Shown here: piece by piece, positions 1 to 11,500 of the stretch
Layout: each line of letters begins with the position of its first letter
Position numbering within the stretch: the stretch's first letter is position 1
Position numbers and translations under genes: made by a program
The notes under the pieces: generated by a model
What the model was told of the DNA's origin: nothing
Databases searched by the model: none
What the model saw: the letters and a program-made list of their open reading frames with translations, nothing else
Origin: Mycoemilia scoparia
Taxonomy: Eukaryota; Kickxellomycota; Kickxellomycetes; Kickxellales; Kickxellaceae
Assembly (NCBI GenBank): GCA_027575805.1
Contig: JANBPU010000126.1
Coordinates: 1-45,973, forward strand
DNA length: 45,973 nt
Direction: 5' to 3'

Positions 1-409
1 TAAAAATTATGGGTAAATTCTATAGGGACCACACCCATACTAATTTGGTCTGCCAAAAAATGAAAAGTGGCCATATATTCTCTATCATTATGGTATTTCA
101 ACTCCCTACAATGTACAACTCATATGGGTAGTTTTTTTTAATGGTGACTAATTTGATAATAGACTGTGATCACACATTTGGCTGTAGTTTCCCCTTTAAC
201 TTTTGGCCACCAAATAATACCCTTCAAAAATTATGATCCAAATCACTGATTTTTGGAATCTCCCATAATAAGTAGCTTGTAACCAAGACATTGTTCTTTT
301 TGTGTGTAACTTACCATGTAAAATCCAACGTATAGATATTTAATACACACATACATACAAATCGGCACTAATTCAACAACCATTTAAGCAAGCACACATA
401 CAGACCAAG
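1..409. other. Intergenic, upstream of SEC65
   Basis: AT-rich spacer before the first gene. It holds one reverse-orientation copy of the TGAAGGGTGAA repeat family (122-240). No coding region or RNA gene is visible in the rest. Confidence 0.6.
122..240 (-). repeat. MITE-like element, family 1, copy 1
   Basis: Read on the minus strand it starts GGATCATAATTTTTGAAGGG, continues through the internal block ACAGCCAAATG seen in the other copies, and ends in the CCCATATG terminus. It is diverged (AATGGTGA replaces AAGGGTGA in one terminal repeat). Other copies lie at 1654, 4025, 14153, 14306, 31950 and 37874. Confidence 0.75.
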
Positions 410-1219
410 ATGGATATTGATGATATGGACTTTCCACTTCCAGAGTCAACCACAACTGGTGGCTCAGATTCATTTCCAGGAATGCCACAAATAGATGCAC
501 AAGCCAAATCACAATTTCTCAACAATCTTAGCAAGCAATTCGAGGATGTCAAGCTAGCTGAAAACGATGAACAGTTCCGAGACTGGATTTGCTTATACCC
601 CATATATTTTGATAAATCAAGATCTCTCCAAAAGGGACGCAAGCTACCAAAATCCCTGTGTGTTGACAATCCCCATGTTAAACAGCTGGCTGAAGCTGTA
701 AGACGTGTTGGATGTTCTGTATGCTATGAAGTAAGTTCCCCTCACAAATATATATGTTCACAGAAAACCCTATTTGCTTAACAAAACAAAAACCAATATC
801 TCTAATACATACAACTCTGTTTCATATAGCCACACAAAACTCATCCCAGAGACTTTTTCAATCAAGGAAGAGTTCGGGTTCGACTGAACGATGACAACAA
901 GCATCCAGTTAGGCCAGATATACCATCTCGCAAAGTTTTGATGCAAAAGGTTGGCCAGATTCTTCCATCTGTTGATATTGAAAGAGAAAAGGAACCTACA
1001 CTTGAGGATGTTCTTGGATATGATCCCAGTAATCCACCGCCAGGTTCTGCTGCTGGACCTCTGGGTGCAATTGCTGGTGGTAGTAATACAACTTCTAGAG
1101 AATCATCGGCTAAACCCGCAACAGGTGGACCAGGTGCCAAGGAAAGCAAAAAGAGTAAGAAAAAGGCAAAGAGCAAAGGTGGTAATAAAGGCAATAAAGG
1201 AAAACAACCCTTGGTTTAG
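410..1219 (+). CDS. SEC65: Signal recognition particle subunit SRP19/Sec65
   Basis: Predicted protein of 236 residues from two exons, 410-730 and 830-1219, split by a 99-nt phase-0 intron (731-829, GTAAGT...ATAG). The SRP19 family binds SRP RNA and helps assemble the particle that targets ribosomes to the ER. The family core is recognisable: CLYPIYFDKSRSLQKGRKLP (about residues 61-80), then the helix around VKQLAEAVRRVG, and after the splice junction HPRDFFNQGRVRVRL and IPSRKVLMQKVGQILP. Splicing joins YE to PHKTHPRD, restoring the motif, which supports the intron. The C-terminus is a Gly/Ala linker ending in a Lys-rich tail (residues about 205-236), usual in this family. The protein is longer than the animal form of about 144 residues and closer to fungal Sec65. 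It converges on the EB1 gene downstream. Confidence 0.93.
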
Positions 1220-1467
1220 TTGGTCAATACACACATGAGCCATTTACCATCAATTATAAAAATTTGGAGAGTTAACAGAATAGGCTATTTTATTTGTAAA
1301 ATAAATGGAATATATTTACCATCTTTTGTCACTATTATTATTATTATTCTGGAAATGTTGTTGATGGAGAGCTTGGCTTTGTCAGTGATTCGACACTAAT
1401 TTTTGCCAACATTCTTATCCCTACTGCCAAGCATGTGTAGCAGGAATTACGATTTTAATTCATAATT

Positions 1468-1512
1468 CATAGAGCTATAGGCAAAATGGAACCCCAGGAG
1501 TTGCATATAAAA
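1468..1512 (+). repeat. Short dispersed repeat, family 4, copy 1
   Basis: Contains TATAGGCAAAATGG, CCCCAGGAG and TTGCATAT in the same order as at 45462-45513, where a six-base insertion (TAGTGG) separates the last two blocks. The flanks also resemble each other (ATTCATAGAGC against GTTCACAAGGC). The boundaries are approximate. Confidence 0.55.
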
Positions 1513-1653
1513 TATGGAAATAGACACATAGACAGATAACTCACTAAATTATCTGAAGTCTTGATAAATAAAATCAACTACATAAAGTATACTCCTACTA
1601 CTTATATTGTCCAGATACAACAACTGTTTATGTTGATGCAACTAATTTCAGAA

Positions 1654-1755
1654 TATGAACGATAATATTTGAAGGGTACCATTTGATGGCCAACAATTAT
1701 AGGTGTAGTCACAGTTGATTATCAAACATTCACCCTTCAAAAATTATGAGCCATA
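1654..1755 (+). repeat. MITE-like element, family 1, copy 2
   Basis: Begins TATGAACGATAATATTTGAA and ends CACCCTTCAAAAATTATGAG followed by CCATA. TA dinucleotides flank the TGA...CCA ends. The right terminal repeat is well preserved and the left is diverged. Confidence 0.75.
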
Positions 1756-1940
1756 TGCACAATTTCAAAAAGTTCGGAATGATGAATGCACATACCATGG
1801 TAACATGTGTAAAAGGGGTTTAATCGATAGATATAAACTTTGGAACAATAATAACAAAAAAGACACTCTGATAAACATTGTAAGTAAATATAATGGCTCA
1901 ATGGCTGTAGTAATATGGGGTGGAACTGTTGAAATGATAA

Positions 1941-2864
1941 TTAGAACGTTTCATCATTATCATCGATATGCAATTGACCAGCCTGATCAGCCAAAAGCTG
2001 TTCTTCATATTCATGATGTTGACCATTTTCTTCAGGAATAACAGACTCTTCAGTATTATAAAGAACCTCCTGAATCTGTTTAATCAGTTCATCTATTTGG
2101 GATCCTTCTTCAGTTTCAATCTGTTGTGTCATGATCTCAATTTCACGCAACTTGCTAAAGTAGAAATCACGTTCCTTCTCAGCGGTGTCCAACAGTACTT
2201 TGGCATCATTAAGCTGATTTGTAAGATCTTGAACTAGAGCAGAATTTGCACCAGTACCTCCTGCTCCACCAATTCTACCACCTGCTGCTGCAGCTCCCAT
2301 ACCACCACGAGCTCCAATTCCTCCTACTACTCCACCGCGTCCCCTGGCTGCTGCACCAACGCCCCTGGCCCCAACCACTGGTGGTGCCCTACTAGCACCT
2401 AAAGTACCAGGAGTCCGGTACCCAGACCGACTCCCAGTCCTTCCTGCCGAACTAGCCGAGCTACCCGGCCTAACCCCTCCTCCCCCTACTGGCCCCTCAA
2501 CATGCTGACCCCGTCTTCTTCCCAGCGCATCATATGGAGTATTGGGATTATAAGCATCCCAATATCTCTTCAACCACTGCAAAAATTCGAAATTGTCCTG
2601 GAACTTTAGTCTTTTTAAATTCTCTGCTAGCACAGGCTTATCGATTTTATGTTTCTTGAACACGTTTTGCAAGACCTTCAAATTGTTTATGTATTCATAA
2701 TCGTTCTTGGCACTGAATTTTACGCGGCTTAAGGGGACGTCGTAATAGATTGAGTCGAGGATTTGGCAGTATGCGGCGCCGGTACCTAGGTGCTCGATTT
2801 TTGTGTAGTTTGTTTGGCATAGCTGGTTAACCCAGGCCAAAAGTTCTTGACGGGATTCTGACAT
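1941..2864 (-). CDS. BIM1: EB1-family microtubule plus-end protein (Bim1/Mal3)
   Basis: Single-exon gene for a 307-residue protein. EB1 proteins track growing microtubule plus ends and recruit other tip factors. Residues about 1-115 form the calponin-homology domain, from ELLAWVNQLC and LGTGAAYCQILDSIYY to NFEFLQWLKRYWDAYNP. Residues about 116-210 are a Gly/Ala/Arg-rich linker with several RG steps. Residues about 215-275 form the coiled coil and EB-homology region, with the signature RDFYFSKLREIEIM. The acidic tail ends in DNDETF, keeping the terminal aromatic residue of the usual EEY/F motif but not its two acidic residues. The length matches fungal Bim1/Mal3 (about 300-345). The start ATG begins MSESRQELLAW, as expected for the family. 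No intron is needed. Confidence 0.95.
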   Translation of the reverse strand: MSESRQELLAWVNQLCQTNYTKIEHLGTGAAYCQILDSIYYDVPLSRVKFSAKNDYEYINNLKVLQNVFKKHKIDKPVLAENLKRLKFQDNFEFLQWLKRYWDAYNPNTPYDALGRRRGQHVEGPVGGGGVRPGSSASSAGRTGSRSGYRTPGTLGASRAPPVVGARGVGAAARGRGGVVGGIGARGGMGAAAAGGRIGGAGGTGANSALVQDLTNQLNDAKVLLDTAEKERDFYFSKLREIEIMTQQIETEEGSQIDELIKQIQEVLYNTEESVIPEENGQHHEYEEQLLADQAGQLHIDDNDETF

Positions 2865-3132
2865 ACTTGTTGTTTATGTGGGGGGCGATGAGCTTTGATT
2901 TCAGGAAACAAATGTAAATAGATGGGGATTATATTAAAATGGTGTGGTGAAAATGTGGTAAATTGAGAAAACAATAGTAGAGAAGGCCCAACAAGCGAGG
3001 TGTTGAGGGCTAAAGAATGTGTGAGAATGAGGTAAGAGAAGAAAAGAGTAGAGAGGTTCTTTGTAGAGGGATGAGTTAGAGTGTGGGAGATAATGTAAAC
3101 AAAAGAGGCTGCCCTCAATTCTCACCCATCAA

Positions 3133-3153
3133 CTGACTGACTGACTGACTGAC
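3133..3153 (+). repeat. Tetranucleotide microsatellite (CTGA)n
   Basis: About five consecutive CTGA units, probably within the 5' flank of the EB1 gene on the minus strand. Confidence 0.85.
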
Positions 3154-4024
3154 CAGCTTACTCACCCACTCATTCACTTGCGTATTAATTGGCATGGCAG
3201 TATTGAAAAATAGTCGTATTCTTGAAGCACAATTGAAATACTAGAGAATTTATTTCTACCATTACTATCGCACATTGACAATAAAAATAAACATATGCGA
3301 ACAAGACCATTGGGAGATAAACAAACATAATTGAAGGCGTGTTGTTTATAAGTCGAGGAGGTAGGTCCTTTACCTACTTTTCATTATTCCTTCAGTATCG
3401 TTATTGTTGATATTGATATAAAAGTGGCTAAACAACAAGAAAAACTTTTATTGCTGGGTTATATAGTAATATTTCTAGGGCCCTTCTATTGTCAATGCCA
3501 CGATTAAACAGACAGATTATAGCATCATTGAGTATTTTAATGATGGTAAACAACGGCTTAAAGTTTCTTTTATTGCATATTGGTCAATCCCATGCTGAAT
3601 AAACTGTGCCAATAGCATGCGGTCTCAGACCACCATCATATCAACTTTAAAACCTCTTTAGTTGGATATTCATATTTAAAATTATGCAGAAATTTGTCAC
3701 CCTTAAATAATTTTTATAAATACCATGAGATAATAAAAAGTCCTACTATGGTTATTGTGTGCTGGGTACGGTTTTTTAATTTAGTTGATTTATGACCCTT
3801 CCCGCCATCTTCCCACTTTAAATCATTTATTATAAAACCACCTGATCTTTTAATTCCTATAGTGTTAATTTCTACGATTCTTGGATACATCTGGCAAATA
3901 AAATAGTATTTAATAAACTCTGGTTAAATTTTCCAATCTATCTGAGCGCCCATTTCCGCCTAACATATTTTCAATAATCAGTGAAACATTCCAACATATA
4001 AGATTCATTGTTTTTTCTTTTACA

Positions 4025-4098
4025 ATATGGGAAATCACAGCCAAATGGATGTCCAGTTTTACTAATAAACATTCCCCCTTCAAAAATAACTACCCACA
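4025..4098 (+). repeat. MITE-like element, family 1, internally deleted copy 3
   Basis: Starts ATATGG and continues directly into the internal block GAAATCACAGCCAAATGGAT, so most of the left terminal arm is missing. The right arm (CCCCCTTCAAAAATAACTACCCA) is intact. Confidence 0.75.
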
Positions 4099-5390
4099 TG
4101 ATAAACCTTGTCTTTCATGGAGTGCAATTTGATTATAATGGAAATTGGGTTTTTGATTTTTGGTATCACTGATATTTATAAAATAAACCCTGTATTGGGC
4201 TTTAGCAAGGTTAGAGCAAATGGGTGCGTCATTATAATAGACAAAGCCACTCCATGATGAAGAATAAACGACAGCTGCTACATCTTTGCAAAACAGTTGG
4301 CAAGCTATACCAATCCCAAAATGACGAAATCATACATCTATTGCTATATTGGTGTTAGACGGACTTGTATGGCATTGGAATATTATAGCTATTTGTTCCT
4401 GTGGCCCCATGAGTTTATTTTGCGGGAATAGGCTTTGTTCTTTTGGAGTTTTGGGTTCAAGATTGATTTGATATACATACACACCTAAATACCAAATAAA
4501 CAAGAAAAGTGTGCTGGGCATTGCTTAGAATTTGTTTTTGATAGCCAGGTTTTATCTCCCATTCTCAAACAAACATGCAATAATAATGTATGGTGGCGTT
4601 GATAGTCTGCCAAGCCCTTAAAAGCATTCTCAGGATAAGAAACAATCGGGGCTCAATGTCAAAAATAAGTAACTGGTAAATAAATCCTTGTGGTCACACT
4701 CACACACATCTGTTTGATTCAGAGCTGGACAAGATGGGATTTCCTTTAAAATAGTGAAAAAATGAAAAAATAAAGGCCCGGGCCATACATGACCTAAAGT
4801 AGACCATCACGCATCTCTTATAGATATACATATATTTATTTCTAATACAAAGAGCATGGTTCGGAATTATCTATGCCCAGCAACTACTGCCCTCTTCTAT
4901 ACACCGAACGGCAACAGGTTATTTGGTTAGTCAGTGTGTATAGCAAGTGACACGAAATCACTGTTATTAAAACCATGAAATTAAGCCAATTACTATGTAT
5001 GCACCTTGATCTCGATTTCAAGAAGATTTACTTTCAATTCATAAAATAAAAAGCCACCCACCAAATGAGTGAAAATGTGGCTGACTGATTCAAAGGGACT
5101 TTGCTGCTCCCGATATGTTTGTTTGGTTGTTTATTTGGAATCCCAAACAAAACCTGGTTAGGTACATATACGCTGATATGCACTTGGCTCTGTTACAATC
5201 ATAAAAAAGTGCAATATCGGCCCTCTTTGGGACATTCATTAACACACTCACACAATGCAGACAAAACAACACGCTCTGCGTAAATGAGCAACATCTCGGT
5301 CCTGAAATGGTTAAAGGAGTGTGTGTTTAGTAGTAGTGGCATATTATTAGTATCACTAGAGACTTAAATTTCATTTCCTCTACCAACTGA

Positions 5391-5400
5391 TATATATTTA
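5391..5400 (+). promoter_or_regulatory. TATA-like element upstream of GH47-1
   Basis: TATATATTTA lies about 220 bases before the chosen ATG at 5623, in an otherwise mixed-composition stretch. Placement as a core promoter is inferred from position only. Confidence 0.3.
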
Positions 5401-5622
5401 AGCTAAGAAGCGGCCAGTGTAGCCCGCTCTAGAACAGAATCCCATCAAACCAACATTGTGTCCTATCTATCTCTCTAAACACCTATTTTGCCAACCTTCA
5501 TATAAAATATAAATTTCCTATTCTAAGATTTGAATTTTACCTCCTATCCTATCCTATTCCATACTTTCCTTTTTTCTCCCGCATTATCCCTAAATCTACA
5601 CCCGCAGCTACAGCTATATATA

Positions 5623-7340
5623 ATGAAGCTTTATAGTTTTGGGTTTGCTACTATTCTTTTACTGACTCAGGGCATCTTTTCTCAATCCACCGGTGGTGAT
5701 CCAAGAAGAGATGCCGTTCGTAATGCAATGATACATGCATGGAACGGTTACCAAAGGTATGCCGCAGATGCTGATGAGCTTTTGCCTGTATCAGGAAGAG
5801 GCGATAATTCATGGGGAGGCTGGAAGATGACGGCAGTCGATGCTATTGATACTCTCCACATCATGGGCCTCAAAGAAGAATTTAATAAGGCCAGAGAGAC
5901 TGTCCTCAACGTCGACTTCACCAGAACCGTAAGTTTATAGTAGCTGCAATCAACATAAGTTCAACTATTACAGTGGTGCATTATTAAAAGCAAACCCCTT
6001 TTAATATTGTAATTCATACATAGGATCCCGACTTCGAAGCCTCTTTCTTTGAATCGACCATCAGAGCAGTTGGTGGTCTTATCAGTACCTACGAACTTTC
6101 TGGTGACGAAGCATTTCTTAAAAAGGCCCAAGAACTGGGGGATGTTCTGATGACTGCTTTCAATACTCCATCCCACTTACCAGCTAGAACAATTGATGTG
6201 AATGCAGCTGGGCCATATAAGGTGTCATCTAGTTCGTATAAAACCAGCCTTGCCGATGTCGGTTCTTGTCAATTGGAATATAAAAAGCTATCGGACTGGA
6301 CCAAAAATCCAGTCTATAACCAAAAGGCTCAGAGAGCATTCGATATCGTGTCTGAAGCCAGGACTCCGATTCCTGGACTAATTCCTATTAATATCGATAT
6401 ACGTAATGGTGTTGCATATGGTAAGAGCACAGCTAATATAATAAATACACATTTTAAACTACACTACACTATACAATACAATGATAGGAACTATCAAACT
6501 AAAACATCTCTGTGTTTTCCAGGTCCATTCTCGTTTGGCGCTATGGGTGATAGTTACTACGAATATCTCCTAAAGCACTACCTACTAACCGGCAAAACAG
6601 AACCCCGCTACCGCGATATGTATATCCAAACCGTTGAGGCTGTCAAGAAACATTTGGTAAAGAAGTCTCTAGGAAGAGATTCGCTCTCATACATTGGTGT
6701 TCTCAGGGTCTCCAACAATTCGACTACACAATTCACCGGCTCATTCCAGCATTTGACATGCTTTGCACCCGGTCTCTTCGCTCTGGGCGCAAAAGAACTC
6801 AACCGGCCCCAAGACTTGGAACTCGCAAAGTCCCTAATGAGAACCTGCTACGAAATGGGCAAAAGAACAGCTACAGGGCTGGCCCCAGATGGTATTCTAT
6901 TCCCATCGACCGACGAACAAAGACACCAAATGACACCTGGACTTTTATCCAGACTAGGATTCACCCGTGATTCGAAGAATCCGGTTCACGATAGATCATC
7001 GGATTATTTTGTCACTTCTCCATCAAATGAACTCAGGCCAGAAATTATTGAAAGTCTGATGGTGCTTTATAGAGTCACAGGAGACCCTATTTACCAGGAA
7101 TGGGGGTGGGATATGTTCCAAGCTTTTGAGCATTTTTCAAAAACCAGAGCAGGTTATGCTTCATACAGCGATGTTAATAATTCGGATAGGCGCACTGGGC
7201 AGGTCGATCAAATGCCCAGCTTCTTCTTAGCTGAGACTATGAAATATCTTTATTTGCTGTTTAGTCCAAAGGATTATATTTCTTTGGATGAATACGTGTT
7301 TAATACGGAGGCCCATCCGCTCCGCATTACCAAGCCATAG
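5623..7340 (+). CDS. Secreted class I alpha-1,2-mannosidase (GH47), paralogue 1
   Basis: Predicted 506 residues from exons 5623-5928, 6024-6420 and 6523-7340. GH47 enzymes are Ca2+-dependent inverting hydrolases that trim alpha-1,2-linked mannose from N-glycans. Conserved family residues are present: Glu112 in FFESTIR, Asp244 in GDSYYEYL, Glu408 in LRPEIIESL, and Thr496 in NTEAHP, the Ca2+ ligand. Residues 1-20 are a signal peptide with no later membrane segment, so secretion or luminal action is likely. The ATG at 5623 is preferred over an in-frame ATG at 5530 because it starts a clean signal peptide beginning MKLYSF, parallel to MKCYSF in the paralogue at 32920. Intron 2 (6421-6522) is 102 nt with no in-frame stop, so its sequence is open. 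The paralogue shows it must be removed to restore YGPFSFGAMGDSYYEYL. Confidence 0.93.
6421..6522 (+). other. Stopless in-frame intron of GH47-1
   Basis: GTAAGA donor and TTTTCCAG acceptor with a length of exactly 34 codons and no stop in the reading frame. The matching intron in the paralogue (34467-34561) contains stops. Retention would insert 34 residues just before the GDSYYEYL catalytic segment. Confidence 0.85.
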
Positions 7341-8591
7341 TATGCTCAAGATAATTGTGTGTACGCTTCCCTTTTTAATGTTATATTAACACCTTTTTTA
7401 ATGATCTCATGACAACTATAATGATATTCTCACTTTTAGGCTATTTTTTTGCTTTTGCTTTTCTCTATATCTCAATATTTAATGACAATGGCCTTTGATA
7501 TCTCTAAATAAACCTTACAAGTGTGAACCCTGTTCTGTTTTAGCAAAAAAGCGTTATCAAGTTCAACCCACCACCACTAATTTCCACAGAGCCCAATTTG
7601 CCTACTCATAGAAGAAGAAAGGTTAGTCAACTATTGATCTTGGTACATGCATTGTAAATCTACCTTCTTTTCTATCCCCAGGCCTAGATACATAAAGTAA
7701 GCTTAAACAAATTATCAATGGCAACACATGCATGATTTAGCTATTATCCCAAACAGCACATGCCTACACATACACACTCTCTCTAAAGCCAATCTTTCAA
7801 GGCCAAATTTGAGTATATGTGACTAAACACGCAGGCACACCCTGATTGACTAAAGCTTTTTAGTCTTCATCATAGCCATTGGTGACACAGGTGAGATGCA
7901 AGATAGAACCAAGACTAACTTTGCAAAGAAGGCGTTTACATCAAGATGTTTCTTTGTATAAAGACAGATCCATGAAAGCATTTCCTTTTCAACAGCCCCA
8001 CCATAAAGAAACCAACATGGTAATCTTGATATACTCCTCGACTCTTTGTAAAACTGCCATACTAAGGCTATGATTTAAATATTCAATACACCGAGGTGTC
8101 ACATAAAGATGAGATTTATAAATCAGTGCTGCTTTCATAACGAACACATTAGGAAATCAATAGTTATCTGCCTTTTGCATATAACTCGGATTCAAAGATT
8201 TGTCCGTGTCAAATCTATGGCCACGTCCGTTTACTACAGCCACAACTTGGCTTGGTCACACAATGGGAGTTGTGGTTTTTATAAAATGGTAGAAAGAGTG
8301 CTAGACTTGTATCTTGCATTTTCTTTAAACCCTCTCTCTTTTTTCTCCAAGCTAGTTTCTTTATTGTCAAGTTGTGCCTTATTACCACCACCACCACCAT
8401 CATCATTATCACTAGCTTTATTGTATTATTCTCATCACCTAATTTTAGAAATAATCATACTCGCCCCCATTAATCTGAATTATATTATCTTGGTTCCCAA
8501 TCCCTTATTCACGACATCTGCACTAAAGATATTATAATCACTGCTCCTAAAAAGAGGAAAAAAAGAGTCACAACAGCGATATTTCCACAAA
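7341..8591. other. Intergenic between GH47-1 and the homeodomain-like gene
   Basis: About 1.25 kb of terminator and promoter region between two plus-strand genes. An AATAAA-like site (CTAAATAAACC, near 7504) may serve the mannosidase gene. A CCA/TCA run lies near 8385-8408. The small open frames here have no recognisable features. Confidence 0.55.
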
Positions 8592-11500
8592 ATGAATAGT
8601 AACGGCTTTCCCAACTTTGACCAATTCCAGCAACAACAACAACAACAACAACAACAATACAATGATAGCATGTCAGGAGCAGCTGGATTCGATTCCAACA
8701 GCTATTTGCCATTTGATTTCACCAACTTCAATTTTGGCCTCGACACAGCACCTTCTTCAGCCGCATATATGACCAACCAGCTAGTTGCTGCTAATTGCGG
8801 CTCTTTCTCACAAAGCAACGATCTCAACATGCCACAGACCATAGAAGATATCAATAACAACGCCCATAAACTAAAACAAACAGCCACCACCACATCCGCC
8901 ACCCAATCTACCCCAGAATCATCATCCCAACAAGATCCCGCTACTGACGCCAATGCTGCATCTTCTTTCTCAAATAGCAACAGCAATAAAGTCACTCCTC
9001 GCCGTATAACACTAAACGCTCACCAACAGCTTGTCACTTTACAATTCTTTTATGACCAATATCCCGAAGACGCCTACTCTGACGAAGACCTGTTCAAGCT
9101 TAGCCAATCATGCGGCCTAGATTTCGAATTGACCAAACGCCGTCTGGCCAACTTGAATGGCAAACAGCGCGACCTCCGTGCATCACTGTTTAATTCGGAA
9201 GTTGGCCATGACTATGATATTATTGTCGAGCTATTGGAGCAATACCAGGAAACACAGTCGGCATCAGGGGAGAAATCCAGATCTTCATCCAAAAGTGGTA
9301 GTAAAAATAAAAAGAGTAGATTAACCGTCGGCTTGGACTCGCATACGTCTACCTTTATTCAGCAAAATTCCTCCTTCACCTCCAACAGCAGTAGCAGTCG
9401 CAAAAGGGCAGGAAAGGACGAAAAGGTTTTGGTTGAGCTACACCATCGCGAATTGTTGGGCGCCAGATTCATCCTGGCTCAATTCTATGTAATGGGCCAA
9501 GGTAAAATAGTTAAAGATTGGTTAGCCCAAAAAAGAATCGAGGTCCAAACCTGGATCTACTCCACAGCAAGGTTTTCCAGCCCCACTATTAATTCCATCA
9601 ACTTGATTGACCCTTGTCGGCCATACTATGTTCCTACTACTGCAGCAGAATTATTGGAGTCTGATATCATGGGCCCCGCATATCTGCAATATACTTCGTC
9701 GCTTAAACCTAAACGCTCGACTCATAATGGGTCTTTGTCCAATAGTAATGGCAACGGCGGGAGTGGCGTTAAAAGGGCTAATGGCAATACCGCCACCGTT
9801 GCTGCTGCTGCTACTGCTGACATCAACAACGAGGGATTGATGGGATTCCAGGGCAACCTTTTGATACCAGATGGTTCTTTTAATCCCAACTTTGGTGCTG
9901 CTGCTGCCATAACCAGCAGCAGCAACGGCGGCGGCTGGTTGCCTACTAAATCTCACCCTGGAATGGCCTATACTGCCGATGGATTCCCTGTCTACTATGA
10001 TGAACAAGGAAATTCAAACAGCAATAATGGGATGATGTTTTCTGCATCAGCAGTCGCAACTGCAATGATGAGCAATCCCCAGCTTTATGGCCAATATCCC
10101 CCCTTATCATACCAGCCACTATCCACAGCTGCAGCTACAGATATGACAATGGGGATGGGTATGATGGCTCCTTCTGAATCATTTGCATCCAGTCTTTCAA
10201 AAGCCGCTACAAATGCCAACACATTTGTCGAAAAAATGTCGTCTTTGGCTGCTAAGCCTCAGCGCATGTTTGCCGGCGCTTGTGTGTTTGTAAGTAACAG
10301 CAAATCCGCGACGGCTGATATCAGTCTGGCCATCAATGACTTGGCGGTGGTAGCAAAGTGCTCTAGCGAATCCTCCATCATCAGCAACACCAATTCCATT
10401 GGTAGTACTGGAGCTGGATTCATGGATTCTTTGATCAGTTCTTTATACTTGTGGATGAATCCAGGTGTAATTGACCAGGCCTCTGTTCTTTCGGAATTGA
10501 CCGGTGGTACTACTGGCCAAAAGGAATCAATTGCTCGATTCGCCAACATTTCATTGACCGAACAGATTGGCCAGCTGCTTACTGAATTGTACAAGATCAA
10601 CAAGGTACCTGAAGCTTTGGTCATGTCACTTGGTATCGTCGGAATGGATAACGGAACTTGTGCGCTAGTGATAATGATTAGCAATCCTTCTGATCATCAC
10701 CTCTACAAATTGCCTGGTGTTTCGGCCAAGTCTGTTGCTGTTAGTGCCAGTGCCGGCGGAAGCAATAAGCGCAAGAGGTCATCTCAGAACGTTGAAGCTG
10801 CTGCCAACGACAGCAGCCAATTTGGTAATGAGCAGTGGATCCAAAATTGGAAAGATGACTGGCTTCTGGTCCATGACAGAACAGCAGCAGCAGCAACAAC
10901 AACAACATCTGTATCGAATGATAATAGTGATGGTAGTGCTTATTGTCTCAAGAGTGATATGGTCTTTATTTCGCGTGGTTCATTTGCATCTACCTGCATT
11001 CCCAATATCAATGGCCCTGTCAACATGAAAGTATTGTCATCTTCTCTGGACGTATGCTCCATCATCCAGCCTACAGATAACGACATCTTGGTCCTATCTT
11101 CCAAAACTCTCGATGTTGTCGGCCGACTTTGGAAGGACACGTTTGCAAATGGCACCAGACTTTCTCACCTCACCGTTCCATCTTCACTAGACTATAACCT
11201 CAAACGTACTGTCAGTTTGAATGACCTTCTAGGATCACACCATATCCAACAAAAACCCACCAACATGGCAACGGCGATGATGTCTTTGCAAACCGACATC
11301 AAACCAAGTTCCGCCAAAGCACTTGGGACTTCTAGTTTTGGTGAATTCCCCGACATAACGACTCCAAACTTTACCAGCAAATCAGTCAATCCCACTACCA
11401 CCACTGGTGCTACGGCTACTACTATATCTCCATCCCAAATTTCAGCAGTCTCTAACGCCGATATCATGAATGGAAATGCCACCAATGATGATGGTATGGA

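Larger units (their letters stand above)
1220..1940. other. Intergenic between convergent SEC65 and EB1 genes
   Basis: Terminator-side spacer of both genes. It contains AATAAA-like sequence near 1300, an (ATT)n run near 1333-1348, a short repeat at 1468-1512 shared with 45462-45513, and a family-1 MITE-like copy at 1654-1755. Confidence 0.6.
2865..5622. other. Long intergenic region between EB1 and GH47-1
   Basis: About 2.7 kb between divergent genes. Visible content is a short CTGA tandem repeat near 3133-3153, a truncated family-1 repeat at 4025-4098, and a TATA-like stretch at 5391-5400 upstream of the mannosidase gene. Open frames here are short, lack family motifs and overlap on both strands. 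I see no tRNA-like B box. Confidence 0.55.

Noticed and set aside
862..1194. 110-codon minus-strand frame over SEC65 exon 2
   Set aside because: Antisense to a well-supported exon; its Pro/Leu/Gly richness mirrors the sense Gly/Lys codons.
1715..2041. 108-codon plus-strand frame overlapping the EB1 3' end
   Set aside because: It runs through MITE copy 2 and then antisense to the EB1 tail; composition and position show it is a shadow frame.
5530..5622. Upstream in-frame ATG giving a 31-residue N-terminal extension of GH47-1
   Set aside because: It would place the signal peptide internally; the downstream ATG gives MKLYSF, matching MKCYSF in the paralogue.
8109..8537. 142-codon frame upstream of the homeodomain-like gene
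   Set aside because: Runs through simple CCA/TCA repeats and pyrimidine-rich promoter DNA; no signal peptide or motif.
10259..10684. 141-codon minus-strand frame in the homeodomain-like gene
   Set aside because: Antisense to a continuous 1216-codon frame and without motifs.
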